From Paracoccaceae bacterium (GTDB lineage: Bacteria > Pseudomonadota > Alphaproteobacteria > Rhodobacterales > Rhodobacteraceae): DNA of 38,646 nucleotides. Of the stretch, positions 26,325 through 38,373 are shown in pieces; position 1 is the first letter of the stretch; the number at the start of each line of letters is the position of its first letter. The stretch covers positions 1 to 38,646 of the forward strand of contig VYFX01000070.1 of the NCBI GenBank assembly GCA_009842205.1. Reading direction: 5' to 3'. The position numbers and the translations under genes were made by a program. The notes beneath the pieces are model-generated. The model saw only the letters and a list, made by a program, of their open reading frames with translations, did not search any database and was not told where the DNA came from.

Positions 26325-26326
26325 GC

Positions 26327-28291
26327 TCAATGACCTCCGAACAGTACGACATAGACAACAATTGCGCCCATCCCCAACACAATCATCAAGGCATAATGGA
26401 ACAGATAACCCGATTGCAACCTGACTGCCAATTGGGTCAATGCCGGTACACTGCGTTTGGCAACAAGATGCAAAACACCGTCAATGGCCTTGCCATCACC
26501 TATCTTCCAAAGGAAGGTTCCCAACCACTTGGCCGGTCTGACCAGGGTTGTTTCGTATATTTCATCAAAGTACCACTTGTTAAGCAGGAACAGGTAAAGG
26601 GGTCGTTGGGACCTCGCCAGAGCAGCAGGCAAATCCGGGGACTTGATATAAAACAACCAGGACAGTCCAAACCCCAATAACATGGCAATAAAAGGTGAGG
26701 CCTTGACCCAGCCCGGGACATAATGGGCATCATGAAGAACATGGTTATCAGCCCCGACATAAACTGAAGGTCCAAAGAACTCCTCGACATAATAACCAAA
26801 AAACTCCGGATACCATAGCATTCCTGCAAAGACCGATCCCAAAGCCAGAACAATCAGGGGTATCAGCATTGACCAAGGGGATTCGTGTGCATGGGAGTGG
26901 GTCTCTTTATCGCCCTTCTCTGCTCCGAAAAAGGTCATGAAAATCAGCCGCCAGGAGTAGAAACTTGTCATCGCGGCAGCAACCAGCAAAAGAATGAATG
27001 CCATCAGACCTGCTTCACTGGCTGCAGCAAAGGTTGATTCAACAATAGCATCCTTGGAGAGGAATCCGGCAAAACCGATCTGGGTCAAGGGAACACCAAA
27101 ACCGGTTATGGCCAATGTACCGATCATCATGGTCCAGAAGGTAATTGGAACCTTTGATCGGAGGCCACCATAGTTGCGCATGTCCTGTTCATGATGCATG
27201 GCATGGATTACCGAACCGGCACCCAAAAACAGCAATGCCTTAAAGAAGGCGTGCGTAAACAGATGGAACATGGCGGCTTGGTATACACCTACTCCGGCAG
27301 CAGCAAACATGTATCCCAACTGCGAACAGGTGGAATACGCTATGACACGTTTGATGTCATTCTGGACCAATCCCACACTGGCTGCAAAAAGGGCCGTGAT
27401 GGCACCAATGACGGTGATAAATGCCAGTGCAAAGGGTGCAAATTCATAGAGGGGGGACATTCTGCAAACAAGGAAAACACCTGCCGTTACCATCGTGGCT
27501 GCATGGATCAATGCCGAAACGGGGGTTGGGCCCTCCATCGCATCAGGCAGCCAGGTATGCAGGAAAAGCTGGGCTGATTTGCCCGCGGCACCGATGAACA
27601 AAAGAATGCCGGCAAGTTCGGCAGCATTGACCTCCATCCACAGGAACCCGATGGTTCTTTGGGACAAGCTCTCAGCTTGGGCAAAAACATCATCAAGAAG
27701 CACCGAACCGGTAAGGGTAAACAGAGCAAATATGCCCAAGGCCATACCAAAATCACCAACCCTGTTGACAATAAAGGCCTTGATGGCTGCAGCATTGGCC
27801 GAGGGTTTCCGATAATAGAAACCGATGAGCAGGTAGGAAGCGACACCGACCCCTTCCCAACCGAAAAACAATTGTATCAGGTTGTTTGATGTAACCAGGG
27901 CCAGCATGGCAAAGGAGAAAAAGGAAAGATAGGCAAAGAAACGGGGTTTGTAACTCTCATTTTCCTTCCACTGTGGATCTCCGTGCATATACCCGACACT
28001 GTACAGGTGAACGAGGGCTGAAACAGTCGTTACCACGACCAGCATCACGCTCGTCAAGCGGTCCAGCCTTATCGACCAGTTGGATATGAAATTGTCACTT
28101 TCGATAAAGGTAAATATCTGGGTTACCTGTGTTTCACCTTTGAATGTAAAGAAAATAATCCAGCTCAACACAGCCGACAGAAACAACAGGCCCGTGGCTG
28201 AATATATTGCTATCCTCTCACCATAGAGATGATGACCGAAACCACTTAATACGGCTCCCAGCAAGGGGCTGAAGAGAATGATCAATTCCAC
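26327..28291 (-). CDS. nuoL: NADH-quinone oxidoreductase subunit L
   Basis: NuoL is the most distal antiporter-like subunit of complex I, with a long lateral helix lying along the membrane arm. The 654-residue protein has [19 protein letters not shown] with conserved Glu146. [20 protein letters not shown] (about 240-260) carries the key lysine. The C-terminal third carries the amphipathic lateral helix and a final membrane anchor. The start is GTG, with AGGG about 8 bases upstream. It begins 4 bases after nuoK ends and almost touches nuoM, so the three are tightly coupled. Confidence 0.96.
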   Translation of the reverse strand: MELIILFSPLLGAVLSGFGHHLYGERIAIYSATGLLFLSAVLSWIIFFTFKGETQVTQIFTFIESDNFISNWSIRLDRLTSVMLVVVTTVSALVHLYSVGYMHGDPQWKENESYKPRFFAYLSFFSFAMLALVTSNNLIQLFFGWEGVGVASYLLIGFYYRKPSANAAAIKAFIVNRVGDFGMALGIFALFTLTGSVLLDDVFAQAESLSQRTIGFLWMEVNAAELAGILLFIGAAGKSAQLFLHTWLPDAMEGPTPVSALIHAATMVTAGVFLVCRMSPLYEFAPFALAFITVIGAITALFAASVGLVQNDIKRVIAYSTCSQLGYMFAAAGVGVYQAAMFHLFTHAFFKALLFLGAGSVIHAMHHEQDMRNYGGLRSKVPITFWTMMIGTLAITGFGVPLTQIGFAGFLSKDAIVESTFAAASEAGLMAFILLLVAAAMTSFYSWRLIFMTFFGAEKGDKETHSHAHESPWSMLIPLIVLALGSVFAGMLWYPEFFGYYVEEFFGPSVYVGADNHVLHDAHYVPGWVKASPFIAMLLGFGLSWLFYIKSPDLPAALARSQRPLYLFLLNKWYFDEIYETTLVRPAKWLGTFLWKIGDGKAIDGVLHLVAKRSVPALTQLAVRLQSGYLFHYALMIVLGMGAIVVYVVLFGGH

Positions 28292-28295
28292 TTTG

Positions 28296-28601
28296 CTATC
28301 CCTTTAACAGACTGACATCATCAACGGAAATAGACTTCCGGTTGCGGAAGAAACAGACCAGAATGGCCAAACCGATTGCCGCTTCGGCAGCAGCAACAGT
28401 CAAAACGAACATGGCGAATACCTGGCCGACCAAATCCTGGAGATAGACGGAAAATGATACCAGATTGATATTGACGGCCAGTAAAATCAATTCAATGGAC
28501 ATCAGAATGATGATTACATTCTTCCGATTAAGGAATATCCCGAATACTCCGGTCACAAAAAGTGCGGCAGCAACGACAAGGTAATGTTCAAGTCCGATCA
28601 T
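28296..28601 (-). CDS. nuoK: NADH-quinone oxidoreductase subunit K
   Basis: NuoK is a small membrane subunit of complex I, a counterpart of mitochondrial ND4L and of MrpC. The 101 residues form three membrane helices. Glu37 (in [11 protein letters not shown]) and Glu73 (in [10 protein letters not shown]) match the two glutamates needed for proton transfer. Its ATG overlaps the nuoJ stop by 4 bases (ATGA), and nuoL begins 4 bases after its own stop. Confidence 0.96.
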   Translation of the reverse strand: MIGLEHYLVVAAALFVTGVFGIFLNRKNVIIILMSIELILLAVNINLVSFSVYLQDLVGQVFAMFVLTVAAAEAAIGLAILVCFFRNRKSISVDDVSLLKG

Positions 28602-29206
28602 GATAGCCCCTTTCCGGAAGGAACATCCTCAAGTGAAACAGACTTCGTGGAATCACGATACATTTGTGAAACCACATCCTGTTTCTTGACACCCTCGCGT
28701 TTTCGATGAGTCAGGACAATTGCCCCGATCATAGCGACCAAAAGAATCAAACCGGCAATCTGAAAGAGGAAGACATATTCAGTGTAAATTACATTGCCCA
28801 GCGCTACTGTATTCTGAACATCGGCAGGTTGTATTGCCTGGCGCAAATCGGGAGCTATCCCCGAACTGTTCCACTCCGATAGTTCAATTCCCAGAATCAG
28901 GAGAAAGACTGCCCCGATCAGCAATCCCAAGGGTATATATCGTGCCATACCCGCTTTCAGGGTTGCAAAATCAACATCCAGCATCATCACCACAAACAGG
29001 AACAGGACTGCAACCGCACCGACATATACGATGATCAGGAGCATCGCTATGAATTCCGCTCCCTGAATGACAAACAATCCTGCTGCCGACAGAAATGCCA
29101 GAATCAGCCAAAGGACAGCATGGACCGGATTGCGAGAAAACACCACCATCAAGCCTGAACCAATGGCCAGCAGGGAAAAGAAATAGAATATCAACGTGAA
29201 AAGCAC
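28598..29206 (-). CDS. nuoJ: NADH-quinone oxidoreductase subunit J
   Basis: NuoJ is a five-helix membrane subunit of complex I equivalent to mitochondrial ND6. The 202-residue protein has [13 protein letters not shown] and [20 protein letters not shown], the conserved third helix that undergoes a pi-bulge change in coupling. The C-terminal 40 residues are hydrophilic. The start is GTG with AGGAAA just ahead. A 74-base gap separates it from nuoI, and the stop overlaps nuoK. Confidence 0.95.
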   Translation of the reverse strand: MLFTLIFYFFSLLAIGSGLMVVFSRNPVHAVLWLILAFLSAAGLFVIQGAEFIAMLLIIVYVGAVAVLFLFVVMMLDVDFATLKAGMARYIPLGLLIGAVFLLILGIELSEWNSSGIAPDLRQAIQPADVQNTVALGNVIYTEYVFLFQIAGLILLVAMIGAIVLTHRKREGVKKQDVVSQMYRDSTKSVSLEDVPSGKGLS

Positions 29207-29280
29207 TGTTTCCTATCTCCCAAGCCGGTATTGCAACAAATGGCTAACTGCCTGTATGAATATCATTTGCATGGATAACC

Positions 29281-29778
29281 TTACCTGTATCTGGAATCCA
29301 GTTCGAGATTTCTGGCAATTTCAGCCTCCCATCGATCACCGTTGGCCAGCAGTTTTTCCTTGTCATAAAACAACTCTTCCCTGGTTTCAGTGGAAAACTC
29401 GAAATTTGGTCCCTCGACAATTGCATCAACCGGACATGCCTCCTGACAAAACCCGCAATAGATGCACTTGGTCATGTCAATATCATATCTGGTGGTTCGT
29501 CTTGAACCATCCTCTCGTGGTTCGGCATCAATGGTTATGGCCTGTGCCGGGCAAATGGCCTCACACAATTTGCAGGCTATACATCTTTCCTCACCATTGG
29601 GATACCTTCTCAGGGCATGCTCTCCCCTGAAACGCGGAGACAAGGCTCCTTTTTCATGCGGGTAATTCAGGGTCGCCTTGGAGGTGAAAAAATAATCCAT
29701 TCCTTTCTTCATGCCACCCAGAAAATCACTCATGGTAACGTATTTGGCTGCTTTCCTGACCTGGTCTTTTTCAAACAT
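29281..29778 (-). CDS. nuoI: NADH-quinone oxidoreductase subunit I
   Basis: NuoI carries iron-sulfur clusters N6a and N6b, passing electrons toward cluster N2 and quinone. In 165 residues it shows two 4Fe-4S ferredoxin motifs: [12 protein letters not shown] (Cys66, 69, 72, 76) and [12 protein letters not shown] (Cys105, 108, 111, 115). The N-terminal helix lies on the membrane in the family. A strong GGAGGA site precedes the ATG. It follows nuoH by 3 bases. Confidence 0.97.
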   Translation of the reverse strand: MFEKDQVRKAAKYVTMSDFLGGMKKGMDYFFTSKATLNYPHEKGALSPRFRGEHALRRYPNGEERCIACKLCEAICPAQAITIDAEPREDGSRRTTRYDIDMTKCIYCGFCQEACPVDAIVEGPNFEFSTETREELFYDKEKLLANGDRWEAEIARNLELDSRYR

Positions 29779-29781
29779 TTC

Positions 29782-30813
29782 TCATCCTCCTATGGCAAAA
29801 CGGGCATAGGCATCCCATCCCAGATGGGCAAAAAATCCCGAGACGGCGACCCATCCAAGTGAAACAGGTAAAATTACTTTCCAACCCAATCGCATCAGCT
29901 GGTCATATCTGTATCTCGGAACGATGGCCTTTACCATGGCAAACAGAAAAAAGAAAAAAGCCATCTTTCCAACCATCCACAAGGCACCGTCAGGCAGACC
30001 GGGGATGGGTGAAAGCCATCCACCAAAAAACAGGATGGACATCAATGCACACATCAGGAATATGGTGGCATACTCCCCAACCATGAATAGCAAAAAAAGG
30101 GTTGATGAATACTCGACCTGATAACCTGCCACAAGTTCTGATTCCGCTTCCGGCAAGTCAAATGGTGGCCTGTTGGTTTCGGCCAAGGCCGAAACAAAGA
30201 ACAAGACGGCCATGGGAAGGTGTGGGAGCCAGTACCAGCTGAAAAATCCGTAATTGCCGTCCTGGGCCATGACAATGGCTGTGAGGTTCAGGGAACCCGT
30301 GGATACCAGAATGCCGATTATGATAAAACCAATAGATACCTCGTAGGAAATCATCTGGGCAGCAGATCGCAGGGAACCAAGAAAGGCATACTTGGAATTG
30401 GAAGCCCAACCTCCCATGATCACTCCATAGACCTCCAAGGAGGAGATGGCGAAAACATAAAGTATTCCTACATTGATGTTGGCCAGAACCCAGTTTTCCG
30501 AAAATGGAATGACAGCCCAGGCCATGATTGCCAATACAAATGAAATCAGGGGAGCGATGATGAAGACTGACCGATCTGCTCCGGCCGGAATTACGACCTC
30601 CTTGAAGACATACTTCAAGAAATCTGCAAAGGATTGAAGCAATCCAAATGGTCCGACTACATTTGGCCCCCTGCGCAATTGGACAGCAGCCCAGATTTTC
30701 CGGTCGGCATAGACCAGAAAAATAAGGGAAATCATTACGAATGCCGTTACAGCAATGCACTGGGCAATTATAATGACAAAGGTCCCGAGATATGAATCCC
30801 AAAATTCCAGCAT
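29782..30813 (-). CDS. nuoH: NADH-quinone oxidoreductase subunit H
   Basis: NuoH, the counterpart of mitochondrial ND1, forms much of the quinone tunnel and the link between the peripheral and membrane arms of complex I. The 343 residues contain about eight membrane helices. [19 protein letters not shown] lies near residue 45 and [20 protein letters not shown], the conserved charged loop, near residue 210. [19 protein letters not shown] follows. It lies 43 bases after nuoG on the same transcript, and nuoI follows 3 bases later. Confidence 0.97.
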   Translation of the reverse strand: MLEFWDSYLGTFVIIIAQCIAVTAFVMISLIFLVYADRKIWAAVQLRRGPNVVGPFGLLQSFADFLKYVFKEVVIPAGADRSVFIIAPLISFVLAIMAWAVIPFSENWVLANINVGILYVFAISSLEVYGVIMGGWASNSKYAFLGSLRSAAQMISYEVSIGFIIIGILVSTGSLNLTAIVMAQDGNYGFFSWYWLPHLPMAVLFFVSALAETNRPPFDLPEAESELVAGYQVEYSSTLFLLFMVGEYATIFLMCALMSILFFGGWLSPIPGLPDGALWMVGKMAFFFFLFAMVKAIVPRYRYDQLMRLGWKVILPVSLGWVAVSGFFAHLGWDAYARFAIGG

Positions 30814-30856
30814 ACCGGTTTACCCTTGCCTCTGAGCTGAATTCATAATATGAAGA

Positions 30857-32869
30857 CTATGCTGCTTCATTCAATTCACCATCTCTAGTTCTGGTTAGGT
30901 ATGACAATTCCGCCATGACTGCAGATGCTCTGGCAATCGGATTGGTCAAATAAAAATCATTGATGACATTTTTGAATTCGGTGTTGCCGGCTTGGGTCGT
31001 TTCAATTGGCTGCAACTCATTTTCCCGAACCATGTCAATCTCCATCAGATGTGGAAACTCCTCGGCCAACTTCAATCTGAGCTGAATCTGGGAATTATAT
31101 TCAAGAGGCATCCCTAGCTTCCCCGAAAGTGCCCTGATGATGGCCCAGTTTTCCTTGGCCTCTCCCACTGGAAAGGTTGCCTTGGAAGCAAGTTGGGGAC
31201 GACCTTCGGTGTTGACAAAAATTCCTGCCTCTTCGGTGTAAGCAGCAGCAGGTAAGATTACATCTGCCCGGTGAGCCCCCCGGTCTCCGTGGCTGCCCTG
31301 ATAAATAACCTTTGGACCAGATGGTATGTCAATCTCGTCAACTCCGAGATTGTAGACCACGCCGGCTCCATCCAATGCCTGGTCCAGTCCACCTTCAGTG
31401 GTAAATCCAAGGTCCATGGCACCTACCCTGCCTGCTGCGGTGTGTAGAATCAGCAAACCTGCTCCCCTGTCAGCAAGATTCATGGCTATGCCCAGTGCTG
31501 AATTATCCAAACTTTCATGCAATGCGCCCTGACCCAATATAATCAGGGTATCTGTCAGGTCCACATCCTCCATGTTTTTGGCCAGCTTATGCAAGGATAG
31601 CAAATCGGTTCCATGATGTTTGTACTCATAGGTAAGGTCAACAGCTTCACCAACCAGTTCAACATGACCTCCGGCCAGCCAGGATGCTCTGATTCGTGCA
31701 TTCAAAACGGGGGCTTCGATACCGGGATTGGTGCCTATCATCAGAATTCTTCCGGCCGAATCAATATCCTCTATCCTCGATATTCCGACATAGCCCGATC
31801 GGTTTCCGATTGGAAGATCTACATTGTTGACCCGGCATTCCTTTTTACCCTGAAGGGAATCAGTCAATTGACTGAGGGCATAAACGGCTTCAACGGAAGC
31901 CAAATCACCTGCAATAGAGGTTACCTGTTCCGATTTGAGTAATGAAACGGCCTCGTCCAAGGCATGATCCCAACTGCATGCTACCAGTTTACCATCCCTC
32001 CTTATGAAAGGTCTGTCCAATCTCTGATTGATCAAGCCATCCCAGACAAATCTTGTTTTGTCGCTGATCCATTCCTCGTTTACACCGTCGTGGTTGCGGG
32101 GAAGAATTCTCATGACTCTTCGACCCTTCGAATCAACCCTGATATTGGAACCAAGTGCATCCATGACATCAATCGATTCTACTTTTTCCAGTTCCCATGA
32201 CCGGGCTGTGAAGGCATAGGGCTTTGAAGTCAGGGCGCCGACCGGGCATAAATCAATTATGTTACCCTGCATATTGGAATGCAGGGTTTGGTTAAGGTAA
32301 CTAATGATTTCAGCATCCTCTCCCCGACCGGATTGACCCATCTGGTTAATGCCAGCCACCTCGGTTGTAAATCGCACACATCTGGTACAGGAGATACATC
32401 TGGTCATATGGGTTTCGACCAGAGGGCCCAAATCCAGATCATCAACGGCCCTTTTGGCTTCCCGATAACGGCTGAAATCCATACCGTAGGCCACAGCCTG
32501 ATCCTGCAAATCACACTCGCCTCCCTGATCGCAGATGGGACAATCAAGAGGATGATTAATGAGAAGGAATTCCATGACGCCTTCTCTTGCCTGTCGGGCC
32601 ATGTCACTGCGTGTCCTGATTTCAGGTGGTGCTCCTTCCGGTCCCGGTCGCAGGTCCTTTACCTGCATAGCACAGGATGCGGCGGGCTTGGGCGGGCCTC
32701 CGACAATCTCGACGAGGCACATTCGGCAATTCCCGGCAATGGACAATCGCTCATGGTAACAAAATCTGGGAATTTCAATTCCCATTTGTTCACAAACCTG
32801 AATCAGGGTCATGTCACCCAATGCTTCAGTCTCGATACCATCAATAATTATTTTTCGCAGATCACTCAT
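30857..32869 (-). CDS. nuoG: NADH-quinone oxidoreductase subunit G
   Basis: NuoG is the large peripheral subunit of complex I, holding several iron-sulfur clusters on the electron path. The 670-residue protein starts with a 2Fe-2S ferredoxin domain (Cys37, 48, 51, 66). The His-containing 4Fe-4S motif [17 protein letters not shown] and [10 protein letters not shown] follow. The rest is a molybdopterin-oxidoreductase-like domain that has lost its cofactor role in this family. The length is typical of alphaproteobacterial forms and shorter than in Escherichia coli. A 72-base gap separates it from nuoF. Confidence 0.96.
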   Translation of the reverse strand: MSDLRKIIIDGIETEALGDMTLIQVCEQMGIEIPRFCYHERLSIAGNCRMCLVEIVGGPPKPAASCAMQVKDLRPGPEGAPPEIRTRSDMARQAREGVMEFLLINHPLDCPICDQGGECDLQDQAVAYGMDFSRYREAKRAVDDLDLGPLVETHMTRCISCTRCVRFTTEVAGINQMGQSGRGEDAEIISYLNQTLHSNMQGNIIDLCPVGALTSKPYAFTARSWELEKVESIDVMDALGSNIRVDSKGRRVMRILPRNHDGVNEEWISDKTRFVWDGLINQRLDRPFIRRDGKLVACSWDHALDEAVSLLKSEQVTSIAGDLASVEAVYALSQLTDSLQGKKECRVNNVDLPIGNRSGYVGISRIEDIDSAGRILMIGTNPGIEAPVLNARIRASWLAGGHVELVGEAVDLTYEYKHHGTDLLSLHKLAKNMEDVDLTDTLIILGQGALHESLDNSALGIAMNLADRGAGLLILHTAAGRVGAMDLGFTTEGGLDQALDGAGVVYNLGVDEIDIPSGPKVIYQGSHGDRGAHRADVILPAAAYTEEAGIFVNTEGRPQLASKATFPVGEAKENWAIIRALSGKLGMPLEYNSQIQLRLKLAEEFPHLMEIDMVRENELQPIETTQAGNTEFKNVINDFYLTNPIARASAVMAELSYLTRTRDGELNEAA

Positions 32870-32941
32870 TTTTCATCTATCGAATTACCAAACCCCAAAA
32901 GGTAAATAAATCAACTCTCCTATTATCTTTTTCACTATCCA

Positions 32942-34216
32942 TTATGCCGGTATCTTTTCCTTGAGAATTCTATCCTCTATCTCATTTCTGAAATGTCTGA
33001 TCAACCCCTGAACAGGCCAGGCTGCCGCATCTCCCAAGGCACAGATCGTGTGTCCCTCAACCTGCTTGGTAATCTGAAGCAGGGTATCGATTTCTTCAAT
33101 ATCCGCCTTGCCACTGACGAATCTATCCATGACTCTCATCATCCAGCCTGCACCTTCCCGGCAGGGCGTGCACTGGCCACAACTTTCGTGCTTGTAGAAT
33201 TTTGACAGACGCCAAATGGCCTTTATGATATCGGTTGATTGGTCCATGACGATTACCGCTGCCGTGCCCAGACCGGATTGATGATCTCGAAGCCAGTCAA
33301 AATCCAAGATGGCATCATCACAAAGGGATTTGGGAATCAATGGGACGGACGCACCCCCCGGAATGACAGCCTTGAGATTGTCCCAGCCGCCCCGTACACC
33401 ATCACAGTGCTTGTCAATAAGTTCCCGGAGTGAAATGGACATGATTTCCTCAACCACACAGGGGGAATTTACATGTCCGCTAATGGCAAATATCTTTGTG
33501 CCAGTGTTGTTTTCCCTACCGAATGAGGCAAACCAGGTCGCCCCCCTTCTCAAGATGGTGGGTACCACGGCAATTGATTCGACATTGTTGACTGTAGTTG
33601 GGCATCCGTACAATCCACTTCCTGCCGGAAAGGGAGGCTTCATGCGAGGCATGCCCTTCTTACCCTCAAGGCTTTCAAGAAGGGCCGTCTCCTCACCGCA
33701 GATATAGGCACCTGCCCCATGGTGAAGATACAAATCAAAATCCCAACCCGAATTACAGGCATTCCTGCCCAGAAGACCAGCATCATAAGCCTCGTCAATC
33801 GCAGCCTGGAGCAATTCCTTCTCGCGAATGTATTCGCCCCTGATGTAGATGTATCCAACATTCGAATTCATGGCAAAACCGGCAATCAGGCATCCTTCGA
33901 TGAGCGTATGCGGGTCATGTCTCATTATTTCCCGATCCTTGCAGGTTCCCGGTTCAGATTCATCGGCATTGACGACCAGATAATGTGGACGACCATCAGA
34001 ATTCTTGGGCATGAAACTCCACTTCAGACCAGTTGGAAAACCTGCCCCTCCACGCCCTCTGAGACCGCTTTCCTTGACTTGGGTAATAATCCAATCCTGA
34101 CCCTTCTTGATCAACTCGGCCGTGCCATCCCAATGACCTCTTTTTCGAGCACCGGCAAGTGTGCAATCTCCCATGCCGTACAAATTGGTGAATATGCGGT
34201 CCCTATCAGCAAGCAT
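32942..34216 (-). CDS. nuoF: NADH-quinone oxidoreductase subunit F
   Basis: NuoF is the entry point of complex I: it oxidises NADH, holds FMN and passes electrons to a 4Fe-4S cluster. The 424-residue protein has [16 protein letters not shown] (NADH/FMN site) and [19 protein letters not shown]. The SLBB-like region follows, and [11 protein letters not shown] supplies three cluster cysteines. The fourth cysteine lies in the later [13 protein letters not shown] block. It starts 3 bases after nuoE ends, so the two are coupled. Confidence 0.97.
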   Translation of the reverse strand: MLADRDRIFTNLYGMGDCTLAGARKRGHWDGTAELIKKGQDWIITQVKESGLRGRGGAGFPTGLKWSFMPKNSDGRPHYLVVNADESEPGTCKDREIMRHDPHTLIEGCLIAGFAMNSNVGYIYIRGEYIREKELLQAAIDEAYDAGLLGRNACNSGWDFDLYLHHGAGAYICGEETALLESLEGKKGMPRMKPPFPAGSGLYGCPTTVNNVESIAVVPTILRRGATWFASFGRENNTGTKIFAISGHVNSPCVVEEIMSISLRELIDKHCDGVRGGWDNLKAVIPGGASVPLIPKSLCDDAILDFDWLRDHQSGLGTAAVIVMDQSTDIIKAIWRLSKFYKHESCGQCTPCREGAGWMMRVMDRFVSGKADIEEIDTLLQITKQVEGHTICALGDAAAWPVQGLIRHFRNEIEDRILKEKIPA

Positions 34217-34219
34217 CGT

Positions 34220-34876
34220 TTACTGATCTCCTTCAATTTGGGCCAAACTTACGGCAGGACTGAATTTTGCTTTCCCATTCTCATATTCGGCCAGACATTT
34301 CACACCAGTTTGTGGTTCGGATGAAAATCGACCCTTTCTGGAACCGGGAATGGGTTTCCTGTTTGCAAAAAGGTCATCAAGCAAGGTCTCGAAGCTTTCC
34401 CGGGAAAGGTCCTCATAGTAATCCTTGCCTATCTGTATCATGGGAGCATTGGCACAGGCACCCAAACATTCCACCTCCTCCCAACTGAATCGTTCACAAG
34501 GTGAAAGTTGATGCGGTTTTGTTGCTATTCTCTCCTTGCAAACAGAGATCAGGTCCTCGGCACCACAGATCATGCAGGTGGTGGTTCCACAGACCTGGAT
34601 ATGGGCAATCGACCCGACCGGCTGCAATTGGAACATGAAATAAAATGTAGCAACCTCATAGGCTCGAATGCGGGCCATGCCCAACATGTCGGCAACATAT
34701 TCGGTGGCCGGTTTGGTCAACCATCCTTCCTGTTCCTGGGCACGCCACAAGAGGGGAATTATAGCCGAAACCTGACGGCCTTCAGGATATTTGGCAATCT
34801 GTTCCCTGGCCCATTTCAGGTTTTCTTCCGAAAACTCGAAACTGTCGGGCTGGGTATGATGAAATCGTCTTAACAT
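34220..34876 (-). CDS. nuoE: NADH-quinone oxidoreductase subunit E
   Basis: NuoE carries the 2Fe-2S cluster N1a of complex I beside NuoF. The 218-residue protein has a thioredoxin-like fold with cluster ligands in CGTTTCMIC and [14 protein letters not shown]. It has about 50 residues beyond the core, ending in a charged, flexible tail, as is common in alphaproteobacterial NuoE. The ATG is preceded by nuoD with a 22-base gap. Confidence 0.96.
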   Translation of the reverse strand: MLRRFHHTQPDSFEFSEENLKWAREQIAKYPEGRQVSAIIPLLWRAQEQEGWLTKPATEYVADMLGMARIRAYEVATFYFMFQLQPVGSIAHIQVCGTTTCMICGAEDLISVCKERIATKPHQLSPCERFSWEEVECLGACANAPMIQIGKDYYEDLSRESFETLLDDLFANRKPIPGSRKGRFSSEPQTGVKCLAEYENGKAKFSPAVSLAQIEGDQ

Positions 34877-34898
34877 AACTCAATGACTAATTTGATGT

Positions 34899-36092
34899 TT
34901 ACCTGTCAATCTCGCCGAATACCACATCAAGGGATCCGATTACAGCCGAAACATCGGCCAGCAAATGTCCCTTGCAAAGCTGATCCATGGCTTGCAGGTG
35001 GAGAAAACCGGGAGCCCTGATCTTGGCCCGGTAAGGCCGATTTGAACCGTCCGATACCAAATAAACTCCGAATTCACCCTTGGGTGCCTCGACCGCTGCG
35101 TAAACCTCACCTTCTGGAACATGAAATCCCTCGGTATATAGTTTGAAGTGATGGATCAGTGCTTCCATGGACTGTTTCATTTCACTTCTGGTAGGAGGTG
35201 AAATCTTGCCCCGTGCCAAAATATCACCATCGGCGTGTTCAAGCATTTCAATTACCTGCCTGATGATCTTTAAGCTTTCTTCCATCTCCTTCATTCGGCA
35301 AAGATACCGGTCATAGCAATCACCGTTTTTTCCAATCGGAATCAGGAAATCCAATTCATCATAGCATTCATAGGGTTGTGAGCGTCTCAGATCCCAGGCC
35401 ATTCCGGACCCCCTGACCATTACACCTGAAAAACCCCAATCCAAGGCTTCGGCTTGTGAAACAATGGCTATATCCACATTTCTTTGCTTGAAAATCCTGT
35501 TTTCCGTCAACAGTTCATCTATGTCATTGAGTTTTTGGGGAAACTCCTCGGACCATTGGTATATATCGGCAATCAATTCCGGTGGAAGATCCCGATGGAC
35601 ACCTCCTGGACGGAAATAAGCCGAATGCAATCTCGCACCACATGCCCGTTCGTAAAACACCATCAGCTTTTCACGCTCTTCAAAGCCCCACAGTGGTGGC
35701 GTCAAGGCGCCAACATCCATTGCCTGGGTCGTTACATTCAGGAGGTGATTGAGAATGCGTCCGATTTCGGAATAGAGAACCCTGATCAGGGACGCCCTTC
35801 TGGGTATTTCGGTTCCGGTCAGTTTTTCAATGGCCAGACACCAGGCATGCTCCTGATTCATCGGAGCAACATAATCCAAGCGATCAAAATAGGGCAGGTT
35901 TTGCAGGTAGGTCCTGCTTTCCATCAATTTTTCGGTACCCCTGTGCAACAGTCCGATATGTGGATCACAACGGGTAACGACCTCACCATCCAATTCCAGC
36001 ACCAGCCTTAATACGCCATGTGCTGCAGGATGCTGAGGGCCAAAATTAATATTGAAATTTCGAACCTGATTGTCGGCCGGTATTTCGGTCAG
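34899..36092 (-). CDS. nuoD: NADH-quinone oxidoreductase subunit D, apparent CTG start
   Basis: NuoD forms the quinone site near cluster N2, paired with NuoB. The conserved N-terminus [20 protein letters not shown] lies in frame upstream of any ATG, GTG or TTG. The first usable codon is CTG at 36092, preceded by AGGGAGG at a 5-base spacing, giving 397 residues starting at TEIPADNQV. The CTG overlaps the TGA of a 14-codon frame that begins with the ATG at 36133 (CTGA overlap). One extra base after that ATG would instead give a normal start continuing directly into this frame. So either a rare CTG start is used or there is a one-base deletion, real or an artefact. The rest of the protein is intact, with [12 protein letters not shown] and DPHIG blocks. 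Confidence 0.85.
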   Translation of the reverse strand: MTEIPADNQVRNFNINFGPQHPAAHGVLRLVLELDGEVVTRCDPHIGLLHRGTEKLMESRTYLQNLPYFDRLDYVAPMNQEHAWCLAIEKLTGTEIPRRASLIRVLYSEIGRILNHLLNVTTQAMDVGALTPPLWGFEEREKLMVFYERACGARLHSAYFRPGGVHRDLPPELIADIYQWSEEFPQKLNDIDELLTENRIFKQRNVDIAIVSQAEALDWGFSGVMVRGSGMAWDLRRSQPYECYDELDFLIPIGKNGDCYDRYLCRMKEMEESLKIIRQVIEMLEHADGDILARGKISPPTRSEMKQSMEALIHHFKLYTEGFHVPEGEVYAAVEAPKGEFGVYLVSDGSNRPYRAKIRAPGFLHLQAMDQLCKGHLLADVSAVIGSLDVVFGEIDR

Positions 36093-36136
36093 CTTTTCCT
36101 CCCTACGAAATTTATCTTCCTTAAGATGGGCATGGT

Positions 36137-36757
36137 TTATTTACCCTCTTCACCGGAACTCTCCGAGGTTGCTTTTTGAATTACTTCCCCCATTCCTTCC
36201 CAAGGGCTTTCAAAATCGAAATCCCTGAATTCCTGAACCAATTCCACTGGCTCATAAACGACCTTCTTCTGAACCTCATCATATCTAACTTCGTTAAATC
36301 CGGTCAGTGGGAAATCCTTTCGAAGTGGATGGCCCTTGAAACCATAATCCGTCAAAATTCTTCGCAGATCAGGGTGTCCGGCAAAGGGTATGCCATACAT
36401 ATCGAATACTTCCCGCTCAAACCAATTGGCACTCGGAAACAGGTTGACCAAAGTTGGCACCATTTCGTCTTCAGCCAAGTAGACCTTCACCCTTATCCTT
36501 TGATTCAGATTCATTGACAAGAGATGATAAACAACATCGAATCTTTTTTCCCGACCCGGGTAATCCACTGCCGTGATATCAACCAGAGTTGTAAACTGAC
36601 ACTCGGAATTTTTCTTGAGGAAGCCGACAAGATCAGGTATTCTTGTAACAAGCCCGATGATGACAAGTTCTTCATGCTTGATTTCAATCAATTCAATTGA
36701 ATCATTTTGTTCTTTCTGAACAATTTCACAGAGATGTGTAAGGTCTTTCGGGTACAT
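36137..36757 (-). CDS. nuoC: NADH-quinone oxidoreductase subunit C
   Basis: NuoC is a peripheral-arm subunit (30 kDa family) that supports NuoD. The 206-residue protein has [40 protein letters not shown] and [12 protein letters not shown], the family signature. The C-terminus is charged and varies between species. It starts 9 bases after nuoB and is followed by nuoD, whose start is unusual. NuoC and NuoD are separate here, unlike the fused form in Escherichia coli. Confidence 0.96.
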   Translation of the reverse strand: MYPKDLTHLCEIVQKEQNDSIELIEIKHEELVIIGLVTRIPDLVGFLKKNSECQFTTLVDITAVDYPGREKRFDVVYHLLSMNLNQRIRVKVYLAEDEMVPTLVNLFPSANWFEREVFDMYGIPFAGHPDLRRILTDYGFKGHPLRKDFPLTGFNEVRYDEVQKKVVYEPVELVQEFRDFDFESPWEGMGEVIQKATSESSGEEGK

Positions 36758-36766
36758 GGCCAGAGC

Positions 36767-37656
<890 letters not shown>

Positions 37657-37726
37657 CGATTTTCCTCAACCTGAAACATGTTTAAATTTTTTGACAACCA
37701 TTCCCATACCTAAGATCACCGGAAAC

Positions 37727-37754
37727 AATATACTGATTAAACCAATTTGTCCAA
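37727..37754 (-). promoter_or_regulatory. Possible sigma-70 type promoter of the nuo operon
   Basis: On the minus strand TTGGAC (37749-37754) and TATATT (37727-37732) are separated by 16 bases and lie about 70 bases before the nuoA GTG. The match is moderate in an AT-rich area where such pairs arise by chance. Position ahead of the first operon gene is the main support. Confidence 0.3.
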
Positions 37755-38040
37755 ATTTCAAATAGCGTATGACTAAATTTAAACTCAGTATATGAGAGTA
37801 GTATGAAAGTAATTTTATTTAACAAAATAACAAGAAATACCAATCCAATTTCATCGCATTGATTTGGTATATTTAATTAAGGGAACCTCTTTTTAATCAA
37901 TTTCTTGAGATTCCATGATTTTCAATAGTCGGTTTTTCAAATTCATGTTCCTACAATTTTATCGGTTTATTACACCATCAACTTCAATCAACTCAATTTT
38001 CAAACCCCGCCCATTTCTGTACGACCGCACACACCTATCC

Positions 38041-38270
38041 CTTGTTCCGGCCATTTCTTGTCGCCTTGAGTAGGTCAAGAAACGGCCAGAATACTTTGGG
38101 AAATAATCAATTCCGTATCAACAAGCACGATCTCAGGATCCTTCCCGTTTTCCATTGGAAGGAACGTCGTGTCTGGTCCCACCACAGAATGAAACCGGTG
38201 GGAATTGAGGAACAAGACAAGAGGAAAAAGTAGTGCCCTTTTCAAGGTACTGACCCCCATGAAAAGGGCA
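38041..38270. other. Structured non-coding region: series of strong stem-loops
   Basis: Between nuoA and the DMT transporter, several stems follow one another. 38049-38060 pairs with 38076-38087 (11 of 12 pairs, GGCC-TTTCTTG type), and CTTGTT at 38041 pairs with AACAAG at 38120. CCTTCC near 38150 pairs with GGAAGG near 38157-38162, flanked by CACGA/TCGTG. TCCCACC near 38177 pairs with GGTGGGA near 38197. TGCCCTTTTCA (38234-38244) pairs perfectly with TGAAAAGGGCA (38260-38270). I recognise no known RNA class (not tRNA, RNase P, SRP or tmRNA motifs). The last stem could be a terminator for a minus-strand RNA, as CTACTTTTT follows it there. The rest of the 37657-38373 gap holds nothing else I can support. 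Confidence 0.4.
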
Positions 38271-38373
38271 TTTCAGCCAAAATATGTCTGAAGTCAAGAA
38301 GGGAGGTGACAAAAATATTCTGGCATTTCCAATTTATTTGAACATTAATCAGGGAATAGATTGGCGGAGGTCC

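Noticed and set aside
26327-28291. Long antisense frames inside nuoL, nuoM and nuoG
   Set aside because: They arise from codon bias in long conserved genes and have no independent start signals.
36089-36133. Fourteen-codon leader peptide before nuoD as a regulatory upstream ORF
   Set aside because: It is more simply the start of nuoD displaced by one missing base, so it is kept only as an alternative in the nuoD entry.
38075-38260. 61-codon minus-strand frame that starts like a signal peptide
   Set aside because: No ribosome site lies before the ATG, and the frame sits across the stem-loop series, which explains the sequence better.
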